Assembly (NCBI RefSeq): GCF_034424215.1
Contig: NZ_CP139960.1
Span: forward strand, 4,960,001 to 5,024,000
Length of the DNA: 64,000 bases
From: Niabella yanshanensis
GTDB lineage: Bacteria; Bacteroidota; Bacteroidia; Chitinophagales; Chitinophagaceae
Direction of reading: 5' to 3'
In this document: positions 50,286 through 59,127 of the stretch, piece by piece
Layout: each line of letters starts with the position of its first letter
How positions within the stretch are numbered: the first letter of the stretch is position 1
Position numbers and translations under genes: made by a program
Notes under the pieces: model-generated
What the model was told of the DNA's origin: nothing
Databases searched by the model: none
The model's input: only the letters and a program-made list of their open reading frames with translations

Positions 50286-52424
50286 TTAGGGCATTTTTTG
50301 AAGTCCTTCAAATTTTACTTTCCATTTGCCGTCTTTAGGAATTCCGGGTAATGTTCCTTTTGCCTGATCATAACCTGCGCACATCATAGCGATGGCTGTT
50401 AACAAACCTCCGTTGCCTGGCAAATAGATTGTCAATCTTCCTTCCTGGTAATTATGGCCGTTGGGCAAGTATGTATTCGTTTGAATATCCATTAGCAAAG
50501 CCTGTACGGCTTTCTCCGGATCGCCCAGCCTTGTAGCGGTCATAGCGGTCATGGGAAAATCCCATCCCCAGGTCTCCTGCCAGCTCCAGTTGTTCCAGAT
50601 CCAGTCAAAAGTATTGTGCATTAGATCTGTGTTCAGTATAGGCGTTTGAGGCATCATGCCTAGTGCACCAAACACAGAAGGGTGATCGGTTTTGTATTCG
50701 GGGTTGGTATAAGAATCTGTTCCACTTTCAGTAAATAAATATTTGTTGTCCTGTACAGGCAGTGGTGATAACCTTTTTACCACATCATCCCATTTAGGGT
50801 TTCGGGGTAATCCCAGGCGCTCTCGCCACTGCTGCGCAATATTCAGGGCCCAATGCCAGTATACCAACTCGTAGGTAGGGTTGAAGGTTTCCTCGGCCTT
50901 GAAACGTTCCTGTGCAGGTATGAGGCCTTTTCCCAAAACATATTTTTGTTTAACAGAATCAAAGCGTGCGAAAGAAGCCATGAAATCGGCAGTGCCGAAT
51001 ACCAGGTCTTTGTATTTATTCAATATGGATTTATCCTGTTGAGCGCGATACAGTAACTCTGTAAAATAAATAAAATGCGGTTGCTGCCAGATCAGGAATG
51101 AGCCAATAGATGAAGGTACTTCCCGTCCTTTATTATCGGTCATCTTTTGCCAGCGAATACCTTCATAACCTTGCCTTTTCGCAATGCCTTTTGCAATATC
51201 CTGTACTTTAAAGTACCAATCCACACTTTTTTGCATCAGTGCCGGGCGCCCCCATAAAGCAAAATGCACCCCATGCCACCAATGCATTTCCAGGTGAGGC
51301 TTACCGTACCAGCTGTTGTAAGTAAGGCCGGTTTCCTGTGGCGGGTAATTGTCTGCACACTGAATGCGGGTGAGATATTGAGAAAGGATGATACGACGCT
51401 CTAATTCAAAAGCCCTTTTGTCGATACTGCCCGAAAAGTCTATAGCGCCGCCGCTTTTCCAGAACTGCTGCCAACCCTGTGTGCTGCTTTGTTGTGTAGC
51501 AATGAAAGAGGGTAGAGTGGGCTGTACCTGAGGGCTAAATGAACAACTGTATTCGAAGCTGCTGCTGCCATTTGGCGTAATTGTGAAATAATGTGCCTGC
51601 TTCTCTTTAAAAACAGCTTTGCCGGTCCATTGCGATTGCACATAATAGCTGGTAGTATCCAATATGTGTTTGATCGTTGCGGTGTTGGCGGTGTTACTGG
51701 TGGAGATAGATTGATGCTTGTCTGAAGCCTCCCAGTGATTACCCCTGTCGCCCCAATCTCCGCTGGGGTAGGGGAGCCTCACTCTTATAGCAATGCGGCC
51801 TTTTTGCAGTAGAGGCGAATTTACCTTTACGGCTATGGCATCTTTGCTATGGTGGCCATAAGTAATCACCTGAACGGGTATGCCTTCTATTGAGAAGGAG
51901 CTGGTGATGCTGCCATTCCACATATTCAATGACTGCTGTATATTTTTAATGTCAGCCAGCGTAGCTAACGATCCGTCTTTTTTAGTTATATCGAAACCTA
52001 TATTGGCCAGGTGTAGTCTGTGCTCATTGATACGGAAATAATCAGCCGTTTTTTTGCTGATCTCAGGGCCCTGGTTATTTTGTACGGCATAAGTTACGTC
52101 GCGTCCGTTTAAATGGTATGTTTTTAAAGCATCCTCATGTTGGTAATTATGAATATTGGGAAAAGCATGCCACCCCCAGGCGCTCTGTGTGCCAAGCGGT
52201 ACACCGTTGGCGTAATCATCCGGGAAAGATTGCAGGCCGGTTACATCTACTGTGAAGGCAAAGGAGCCATTGCCCACCGAAAGGGAGGCCAGGGTGTCTG
52301 CCTTATTGAGACGAACCGTATGACGCTCTACCAGCTGTTGACGGTTAATGCCGCTGGTTTTTTGAGCGCGTACAGCAATAGCGAATAATGTAACTGCTAA
52401 AAGAAGGGTGCTGCGAAACTTCAT
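50286..52424 (-). CDS. Unassigned six-hairpin (alpha/alpha)6 glycosidase (GH65/GH95-like fold)
   Basis: The 712-aa protein has a signal peptide (IAVRAQ, about residue 20), an N-terminal beta-sandwich of about 290 residues (LSVGNGSFAFTVDVTGLQSF), and a helical barrel with YNSWYGKPHLEMHWWHGVHF, GYEGIRWQKMTDNKGREVPS, EETFNPTYELVYWHWALNIA and NNWSWQETWGWDFPMTAMTA. A possible acid is Glu in HLEMHWW or EETFNPTYEL. The fold order (super-beta-sandwich, linker, barrel) recalls GH65 and GH95, but the key motifs do not match either well, and I cannot name the substrate. It ends the third locus, 120 bp downstream of SusD3, and lies 162 bp from the oppositely purposed operator D. Confidence 0.7.
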   Translation of the reverse strand: MKFRSTLLLAVTLFAIAVRAQKTSGINRQQLVERHTVRLNKADTLASLSVGNGSFAFTVDVTGLQSFPDDYANGVPLGTQSAWGWHAFPNIHNYQHEDALKTYHLNGRDVTYAVQNNQGPEISKKTADYFRINEHRLHLANIGFDITKKDGSLATLADIKNIQQSLNMWNGSITSSFSIEGIPVQVITYGHHSKDAIAVKVNSPLLQKGRIAIRVRLPYPSGDWGDRGNHWEASDKHQSISTSNTANTATIKHILDTTSYYVQSQWTGKAVFKEKQAHYFTITPNGSSSFEYSCSFSPQVQPTLPSFIATQQSSTQGWQQFWKSGGAIDFSGSIDKRAFELERRIILSQYLTRIQCADNYPPQETGLTYNSWYGKPHLEMHWWHGVHFALWGRPALMQKSVDWYFKVQDIAKGIAKRQGYEGIRWQKMTDNKGREVPSSIGSFLIWQQPHFIYFTELLYRAQQDKSILNKYKDLVFGTADFMASFARFDSVKQKYVLGKGLIPAQERFKAEETFNPTYELVYWHWALNIAQQWRERLGLPRNPKWDDVVKRLSPLPVQDNKYLFTESGTDSYTNPEYKTDHPSVFGALGMMPQTPILNTDLMHNTFDWIWNNWSWQETWGWDFPMTAMTATRLGDPEKAVQALLMDIQTNTYLPNGHNYQEGRLTIYLPGNGGLLTAIAMMCAGYDQAKGTLPGIPKDGKWKVKFEGLQKMP

Positions 52425-52544
52425 AATAATCTTTGTTTTGAACGAACAGTTGGTTCGTCTAAATGTTTTGAATGTTTACCTATTTCTTAAAGCAGTTAAT
52501 TTTGGTTGTTGGTTATTCAGCTTCTTCAGCTGGTAAAATATGTT

Positions 52545-54215
52545 TTATTGCCATTTGAAGGGCAGGTACCAGTTCTCTTTATTTAGGAGTTTGGCTCTTA
52601 CTGTTGCTGCCGAAGGATCATTTTGCTTCCTCAATTTGTCATAAACCTTATCGGCAAGAAAAGCCGGATCATTTCTACGTAAAGCAATACGTAACAAATC
52701 AGACCAGCGACGTCCTTCAAATGCCAGCTCCAGCCCTGCTTCATCAATGATCATGTTTTCAATGGCAATAGTGCTGTCTGCTGAGATAGGAACTGTGTAC
52801 AGGTTGGCGCGGCCTCTCAAACCATTGTTTAAATACCAATCGGCAGCTATCTGCGGATTATCACTCTTGCGTGCGTCAAATAAATAAGGCGCGCCTTCAT
52901 CTGTGATCCTGTTGCCTAAGGTAGGTTGAATACCCTGGTTTACCAAAGCATTGGCAATCGCGCGATGTCCATCCCTGTTCGCAGCTTCCGCAAAGGCCAG
53001 GTGTAAAGCTGCAGCCCGGTATAAGAACCATTTTTCTGTATTGGCATTATATCCATATTTGGCTACCTGCGGTTCGTTGCCAACCAAGGTATAACTGAAT
53101 TTTGGACCACGTGCATCATAAGGGAAATTGTTCTTCTGAACCTGTGCATTCCAACTGTCAACCGATTGTTGCGATGGTTTGAGCAGGAAGTTTGTGGTGA
53201 AAAGTTTTGTAAATGGATTATTGGGCTGGAATAGCGTATTGTAGGGCAGGTACCATACCCACTCGTACCCGAATAGACGGTCTTCTGCGCGGGCAAATAT
53301 AGAGCGCCAGCCCTGGCTGTTACTGTTGATCAGCGAATACTCATCCATTTCGTTGTACCGAAGGTAGCCTACTGCCAGATCGTTATTATCTCCTTTTGAG
53401 GCGCCTGTTATGCGATAAGTAAAGAAATCGCCTGTTCCACCGGTTTCCATTACCTCTTTGAGCACAGTGGCTGCTTTGTTGTAGTCGCCGCCTTTTCCTC
53501 TCCACAGGTATAGTTCACCCAACATCACTTTTTTGTTAATGAAGAACTTAGAGGTACTATACCCGTCAACAGTCGTTACCAGGTCTGTTCCTGCTGCATA
53601 AGGGTCCATATAAGCTAATGACTCCTGCGCATCGATCAACGAATCTAATAAAGCATTGAAAGAAATGGGTTTCGCAGCATCTGTCTGCATTAAAGCTTCC
53701 AAAGAGCTTGCAGAGGGAATGTGACTGGATATGTAAGGCACGTTACCAAAATGAATACCCAGTTGCAGGTATACCCAGGCTCTCAGTGAAGCAACATCGG
53801 CATAACGCATATTGTATTCAGTCTGGTTCAGGGTTTTGTTAGCCAGCATCTGCCCGAAGTTGTACAGCAGGTCGTTACAATTCAATATAACGTCATAATA
53901 GGGTTTGGGATTGGCGTAAGGATTGCCAGCTTTAACATCGTGCTTATTTAACTGAATCAGGTTTTCGTTGGCGTTGGCAGTAGTGGTCAATAAATCAGCT
54001 CTTAGCTCATTTAACACCACATAACTTTCGGCCAGCGTCAGAAAACGTCCATATAAACCAATGATAGCGGCATCAGCATCGTATATGTTACGATACATTT
54101 TTTTTTCTTCCAGTACACCTGGAGCATCCACATCTATCAACTTTTTGCAGGAGGCCAGCATGGCTATGCAAAGAGCAAAAGCAGTTAATAATTGTATAGA
54201 GCTATATCTTTTCAT
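52545..54215 (-). CDS. RagB/SusD family glycan-binding lipoprotein (SusD3)
   Basis: The ATG at 54215 gives a clean lipoprotein signal peptide (MKRYSSIQLLTAFALCIAML, then ASC with Cys23); the ATG 24 bp upstream adds MTRTKKRI. The 556-aa protein has SusD helices (SLRAWVYLQLGIHFGNVPYI, FLYRAAALHLAFAEAANRDG) and the C-terminal AFEGRRWSDLLRIALRRND pattern. It pairs with the divergent SusC3 whose stop is 38 bp upstream, and is followed by the six-hairpin glycosidase. It probably presents the same glycan to SusC3. Confidence 0.92.
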   Translation of the reverse strand: MKRYSSIQLLTAFALCIAMLASCKKLIDVDAPGVLEEKKMYRNIYDADAAIIGLYGRFLTLAESYVVLNELRADLLTTTANANENLIQLNKHDVKAGNPYANPKPYYDVILNCNDLLYNFGQMLANKTLNQTEYNMRYADVASLRAWVYLQLGIHFGNVPYISSHIPSASSLEALMQTDAAKPISFNALLDSLIDAQESLAYMDPYAAGTDLVTTVDGYSTSKFFINKKVMLGELYLWRGKGGDYNKAATVLKEVMETGGTGDFFTYRITGASKGDNNDLAVGYLRYNEMDEYSLINSNSQGWRSIFARAEDRLFGYEWVWYLPYNTLFQPNNPFTKLFTTNFLLKPSQQSVDSWNAQVQKNNFPYDARGPKFSYTLVGNEPQVAKYGYNANTEKWFLYRAAALHLAFAEAANRDGHRAIANALVNQGIQPTLGNRITDEGAPYLFDARKSDNPQIAADWYLNNGLRGRANLYTVPISADSTIAIENMIIDEAGLELAFEGRRWSDLLRIALRRNDPAFLADKVYDKLRKQNDPSAATVRAKLLNKENWYLPFKWQ

Positions 54216-54253
54216 TATTCGTTTTTTTGTTCTTGTCAACTAATAGAATGTGG

Positions 54254-57200
54254 TTACAAACCAAATCTTACACCCAGCTGTACATATTTGTATTGAGGTT
54301 CCAAAAAGCTGTCTACACCTTGTCCATAGATACCAGATGCAGCGCTAAATTCAGGATCATAACCCAGGTATTTGGTAAAGGTTACCAGGTTATTCCCCGT
54401 TGCATAAATATGTATGTATTTTAAGGCTGTAGGCTTGATAGGAACTTTGTAAGAAAGGGAAACCGTTTTAAGTCTCAGGTAGGAGGCATCTTCTATCCAC
54501 CTGTCAGAAAATCTGCTATTGCCCATCGGGTCTCCCCAGGAAGCTTTAGGAATATCAGTTTGCTGGCCATCCGCTCTCCAGCGACGCATCACTGCTTCGG
54601 TTTGGTTGGCATAACCACTCTGGGATTCCAGTTGCCTACGTGCATAGTTATATGCCTCACCACCTACATTAAAAGTAGCTAACGCATCGAGTGTCCAGTT
54701 ATCATAAGTAAGTCTGGTATTAATTCCACCAAAGAAATCAGGATTCGGGTTACCGAATACCTGCATATCGTTTTCATCAATGATCTTGTCTCCATTATCG
54801 CTGAATATCACATCGCCGCCACGGAAGGGAGTCAATGATCCGTCGGCATTTCTAATACTTAAGCCACTGGCTGCCGCCGCCGCATCTGAAGCAAACACAC
54901 CATTGGTTTTATACCCGTAAAACACATTGGGAGCGCTACCCATACCGGTGATAGTATTACCTCCCGCATAGCTGGTAATAAAGCTGCCGGCAGGCAATTC
55001 TGTCACGCTGGTTTTATAGGCTGCAATGTTAAAGCCCAGTTGCCATTTTAATTTATTTTGGTTGATCAGTAAGCCCGTGATGGCGGTCTCCCAGCCATTG
55101 GTTTTCATAGCGCCGTTGTTTTTTATAATGTACTCCTGGCCGGTAATAGCAGGTCCGGGTTCGTATACAATCATATTACTGGTTTTGTTGCTGTATACAT
55201 CGGCTGTTATTTGTAAGCGTTCATTAAATAATGCCAGGTCCAGGCCCAGGTTTAATTTAGATACCTGTTCCCATTGTAACCGCTCATCAGCAATACCACC
55301 GCGCACCAGGCCAGCTACACCCAACAGGTTTTGCGATACATAATAGCTGCGTGCTGTATAGTTGCCGATGTCGTCATTACCGGTTATTCCGTATGATACC
55401 CTCAACTTGGCAAGGTTGATGGCCGGTGCTGCTGCCATGAAATCTTCTGAAGAAATCAGCCAGGCGGCGCCTACCGATGGGAACACCCCGAACCGGCGGC
55501 CGCCGATTTCAATACCTGCATCTTCAATTTTATGACCAAATCGCGAAGAGGCATCCAAAGCGCTGGCGACGGTGATAAAATATTTATCTGCCATGTTGTA
55601 GTCTGCATTCAGGTACATATTCAACCAGGTGGCTGATCCAAGGCTGCCGCCTATTTGACGAAGCGAGTTTAAGCCATAGCCTACTCCGGTAAGCTGGTCG
55701 GTAGCTGAATTGAAACCTAAGCCATAGTCCTGTTCACCATTTGTTTTGTTGTAACGTACCCCTGCTTTAATATTAAGTTGGTTCCGCTTATTAAAAGCCC
55801 TGTAATAGCTGATCCTGGTATCATTGAAGGTATTGAACGCTTTGATGACCTGTGCCCCCGACCGGTTGCGCGCCAATGTGCCGTTAAATAAAGTATCCGG
55901 CGCTATTCCTCTTTCGGGAATAAAAAAGTTCTCCCGGTTTTTCTGACTGGTAATGGCAATCGTAGTTCCCAGTGTGAGGCTGTTGGATAGCTGGTAGTTA
56001 AAAGTAACACCACCCACGAACCTGTAGCTGGTATTATTACCGGTCATGTCCCGTATAATAGCAGCAGGGTTGCTAAAACCCAGCGTATCTCTGCCGGCTA
56101 GTAATGGAGATTCCAGACCATTATCAGCAATTACATGGATAGGTAAAAACGGCGCTTTCACCAAAGAAGTGTAAATAGGATTGGTGGTGGGGTTAATGCC
56201 CTGGTTCTTTAGGTCTGAGCTGCTTCTGAAATACCCGATATTAGCAGATGCTGTTAATCTTTTGCTCAGGTTCAGGTCGGCATTAAACCTCATATTGTAG
56301 CGGTTGAGGCCTGTTTCCTCCAAAGGCGATTTACTGTTTAAGTAGCCGATAGACAGCCCATATTTGGCGATATTGTCACCGCCGGTAATTTTTAAGTAAG
56401 CATTTTGCGTATATCGCTGACTAAAGACCTGGTTTTGCCAGTCGGTATTAGAGTGGTACCTGTAGTACTCGGGGTTATTAACGTCATCGTTCATGTAGGG
56501 CAGCTGTTGGATTTCTGAAGCTGACAAACCTTTAGATTGCAACATTTCTGACAAATAGCTTCTGTAATTACCTGCTCCCATTACCGGAATGGCTGCAGGA
56601 GCTAAAGACACCCCCCCATAAACTGCTGCATCAATTTTAGTGGCTTCTTCACGGGCTCTTGCAGTTGTGATAATGATCACGCCGTTGGCAGCTTTAGCAC
56701 CGTATAAAGAAGAACCATCTTTTAGAACTGTAATATCATCAATATCTTTCAGATCGATAAAGGAGAGTGGGTTATTATAGTGTCCAGACACGAGGGAATT
56801 ACCATAAGTACCATTGTCATAGTATACTCCATCCACAATGATCATGGGCTGGTTGGACGCGAAAAGGGAACTATAGCCTCTTAAAAAAAGGTCAGCTCCT
56901 ATACCCGGTGTTCCTGATCTGCGAATGGACTGAAGCCCTGCTACGCGTCCCTGCAGGTAAGCATCAGGTGTTTCAGGGATGTTGGCCCAGGCACCGTCTG
57001 TTTTAATTGTAGTGGCCGCATTTGCTATTTTACTACGTATCATGGTGCCGGAGGGGAGCGTGATGTCTTCGTAAAAAGACGGGAAGCCGGTTTTCTGCAG
57101 TTCTATAATAATATTCTTATTGCCTTTTAAAGCAATCTCTTTTGCCTGGTAACTTTCAGCAGTTACTAATAAAGTTATATCGCTCCATGGGGCGTCGATG

Positions 57201-57436
57201 GTGAAACGGCCGGAAGTATCGCTTATAGCGGCTGCAAATTCTTTATAGGTAATGTTGGCGCCCACTATCGGTTTGCCGGTAGTCGCATCGTTAATGGTTC
57301 CGGAAACGGGATTAGCCATTTTTGAAGTAGCAGCCAAAGCAGGCTGGGGCGTTTGCTCCTGCGCATAGGCCGTACTACATAACACCGGGAAACACATTAC
57401 CGGCAGGATCTTCACTATATTAAATAATCTTCGCAT
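54254..57436 (-). CDS. SusC-like TonB-dependent transporter lacking the usual VVVxGYG motif (SusC3)
   Basis: The 1060-aa protein has a signal peptide (STAYAQ, about residue 25), a beta-sandwich (VSGTINDATTGKPIVGANIT), a plug with PMIIVDGVYYDNGTYGN and ITVLKDGSSLYGAKAANGVI, and a barrel ending YVQLGVRFGL. Between sandwich and plug, where other SusC proteins have VVVIGYGTQ, it reads FYEDITLPSGTMIRSKIANA. The TonB-contact motif is thus replaced. It is nevertheless a full-length transporter. It follows a FAS1 lipoprotein gene by 49 bp and belongs to a tandem arrangement with SusC4/SusD4. Either it uses another TonB partner or the pair acts as a docking or adhesion platform. Confidence 0.88.
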   Translation of the reverse strand: MRRLFNIVKILPVMCFPVLCSTAYAQEQTPQPALAATSKMANPVSGTINDATTGKPIVGANITYKEFAAAISDTSGRFTIDAPWSDITLLVTAESYQAKEIALKGNKNIIIELQKTGFPSFYEDITLPSGTMIRSKIANAATTIKTDGAWANIPETPDAYLQGRVAGLQSIRRSGTPGIGADLFLRGYSSLFASNQPMIIVDGVYYDNGTYGNSLVSGHYNNPLSFIDLKDIDDITVLKDGSSLYGAKAANGVIIITTARAREEATKIDAAVYGGVSLAPAAIPVMGAGNYRSYLSEMLQSKGLSASEIQQLPYMNDDVNNPEYYRYHSNTDWQNQVFSQRYTQNAYLKITGGDNIAKYGLSIGYLNSKSPLEETGLNRYNMRFNADLNLSKRLTASANIGYFRSSSDLKNQGINPTTNPIYTSLVKAPFLPIHVIADNGLESPLLAGRDTLGFSNPAAIIRDMTGNNTSYRFVGGVTFNYQLSNSLTLGTTIAITSQKNRENFFIPERGIAPDTLFNGTLARNRSGAQVIKAFNTFNDTRISYYRAFNKRNQLNIKAGVRYNKTNGEQDYGLGFNSATDQLTGVGYGLNSLRQIGGSLGSATWLNMYLNADYNMADKYFITVASALDASSRFGHKIEDAGIEIGGRRFGVFPSVGAAWLISSEDFMAAAPAINLAKLRVSYGITGNDDIGNYTARSYYVSQNLLGVAGLVRGGIADERLQWEQVSKLNLGLDLALFNERLQITADVYSNKTSNMIVYEPGPAITGQEYIIKNNGAMKTNGWETAITGLLINQNKLKWQLGFNIAAYKTSVTELPAGSFITSYAGGNTITGMGSAPNVFYGYKTNGVFASDAAAAASGLSIRNADGSLTPFRGGDVIFSDNGDKIIDENDMQVFGNPNPDFFGGINTRLTYDNWTLDALATFNVGGEAYNYARRQLESQSGYANQTEAVMRRWRADGQQTDIPKASWGDPMGNSRFSDRWIEDASYLRLKTVSLSYKVPIKPTALKYIHIYATGNNLVTFTKYLGYDPEFSAASGIYGQGVDSFLEPQYKYVQLGVRFGL

Positions 57437-57485
57437 AGTCTGTTATAAGTGATAATAGTCGTAAATATTAACCAATCAGTTTTAT

Positions 57486-59021
57486 TTAAAACACAGGTTC
57501 AAATCTTATGTAATTCACCGTTAAATTAAACGGACGGGCAGTTGCAGTTGCAGGTGCTACGACCCTGATATACCTGGTAGCGGGATTCAGAGTATATGCT
57601 ATCCCGGCGGGGCTGCTGGTGGGGTAGGACAATAACCAGTTGTATTCATCATTGGTAAATTCGCCAAGGTAGAATTCAGTGTAAGTATTGGGTGTTACAT
57701 GGACAGAATTTTCAAACCTGAGTGCCAGCGTATCTGCCTGCCGGTTGAATACCCGAACCGTATGGCTCAGCGTTGAGTCTGTGCCATACGTGCCATCGCC
57801 CTGAGGTGAAATTACTTTATCATTTAAAGACATTATGTATACTTTATATTTGGTTGTGTAAAGCTGATTGGTATAATACAATACGTACCTGTTGGCGCCA
57901 CTGCTACCCATATTCAGGTATATGTCCTTAAAAGCAGATCCTGTAAGCGGGTTCATCCGGTCCCGGTAAAAAATAGTAGCCGAATTGGGAACCGAAAAAG
58001 CATAAGGGTTTTCTCCTTCGACATACACCACCGGTATCTTTTCCTGTAAAGCAATACCAGAGGAGTTCATTACGTATGCGATACCGTTGCTTAACTTCTT
58101 TACGGAAACGATGGAGGAACGGTCCATTGTGATCTTTACACCGAACTTTGATTCAAGAACTGCCGGCAAATTGGCTTCGGTATATAGTCCTCTCACTGCA
58201 AAATCCTTCACAGCAGCCCATGACGTATTGCTGTTGGCTGTATCAGCATCCGCTCCATTAAAATAGGGGCGCAGCCTCGTTTTTTCCGCATTAAATGCAT
58301 CATTCGTCAGCAGTATATAGGTAAAGAGACTGTCTTCGTTAGCTACATCCAACACTTTTGTTTTAAAAGTATTAATATTGACAATACCTGTACCTGGTTT
58401 ATATACCGGCTCGCCTGTAGCAGGATTAATACTGTCTAACTCTGCCAGGTTGGGGTCCTGACCAACATAATTGAGCGTGGATATATAATCATTCTGCAGG
58501 AAGCTGCTTTTGGTATCCAGTATGTATTCCCATACGCTTTGCAGCGGAGCGATGGCTTTATCAATTTTATGTAAGACTCCGTTACGTACATAAATGTCGC
58601 TTTCTGTAATATTCGCTTCGTCAAATTTCCGGGATATAAAGAACACCTTTTTGCCATTAAGCAGGGGCACCCTTAGAGAATCAACAGCATCACGCGTGAA
58701 GTAAGCATTCGTTGATATGTGATTTTGCAAGAATGCTTTTAATTGAGCCGGGTTGGATGTTACAGAGCCGGGCAGGGATGCCAATGCTTCATTACCGGGT
58801 GCAAAAACCGTCAGGTTTTTAGAAGCGTTGAGCAGGCTGTCCAGCCCGCTTTGCTGCACATAATTGGCGAAGCTGCTTAACTGGGGATCTTTTTTGATAT
58901 GTTCCATCAATGTTTCAGATAGCTGCTGCTCGGGAAGCGCAATATGATCTTCCCATTTTTTACATGCTTCCATTGTTATAAGAAAAGTGATACCAGCTAC
59001 CCAAAACGACAATCTTTTCAT
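57486..59021 (-). CDS. FAS1 (fasciclin) domain lipoprotein
   Basis: The 511-aa protein has a lipoprotein signal ending MEAC (Cys20). A FAS1 domain (about 50-165) is recognised by LDSLLNASKNLTVFAPGNEA, the FLQNHIST segment and DIYVRNGVLHKIDKAIAPL. The rest (about 170-511) shows a second, weaker FAS1-like stretch (LDVANEDSLFTYILLTNDAF) and a C-terminal beta-sandwich. FAS1 domains mediate adhesion or carbohydrate binding in other organisms. It lies between the second FAS1 gene and SusC3 and probably acts as a surface glycan-binding lipoprotein in this uptake system. Confidence 0.87.
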   Translation of the reverse strand: MKRLSFWVAGITFLITMEACKKWEDHIALPEQQLSETLMEHIKKDPQLSSFANYVQQSGLDSLLNASKNLTVFAPGNEALASLPGSVTSNPAQLKAFLQNHISTNAYFTRDAVDSLRVPLLNGKKVFFISRKFDEANITESDIYVRNGVLHKIDKAIAPLQSVWEYILDTKSSFLQNDYISTLNYVGQDPNLAELDSINPATGEPVYKPGTGIVNINTFKTKVLDVANEDSLFTYILLTNDAFNAEKTRLRPYFNGADADTANSNTSWAAVKDFAVRGLYTEANLPAVLESKFGVKITMDRSSIVSVKKLSNGIAYVMNSSGIALQEKIPVVYVEGENPYAFSVPNSATIFYRDRMNPLTGSAFKDIYLNMGSSGANRYVLYYTNQLYTTKYKVYIMSLNDKVISPQGDGTYGTDSTLSHTVRVFNRQADTLALRFENSVHVTPNTYTEFYLGEFTNDEYNWLLSYPTSSPAGIAYTLNPATRYIRVVAPATATARPFNLTVNYIRFEPVF

Positions 59022-59039
59022 CTGATTTTTTTTTATTCG

Positions 59040-59104
59040 GCTTCAGTACTTCTGTATGAAGCAAGAGAGTTATAAAAGCGGTCCCGGTTATTGAAACCGC
59101 TTTT
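59040..59104 (-). other. Two hairpins between the FAS1 genes
   Basis: AAAAGCGGT/ACCGCTTTT (59074-59082 with 59096-59104) forms a perfect 9-bp stem, and GCTTCA/TGAAGC (59040-59045 with 59057-59062) a second 6-bp stem, in the 106-bp gap between the two co-directional FAS1 genes. Read on the minus strand the first stem ends in TTTTATAA. They may attenuate or process the transcript. Confidence 0.55.
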
Positions 59105-59127
59105 GATTGATCTATAATTATTAATCT

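Noticed and set aside
52442-52458. ACGAAC/GTTCGT palindrome between SusD3 and the six-hairpin gene
   Set aside because: A 6-bp stem in a short intergenic gap, too short to distinguish from chance without conservation data.
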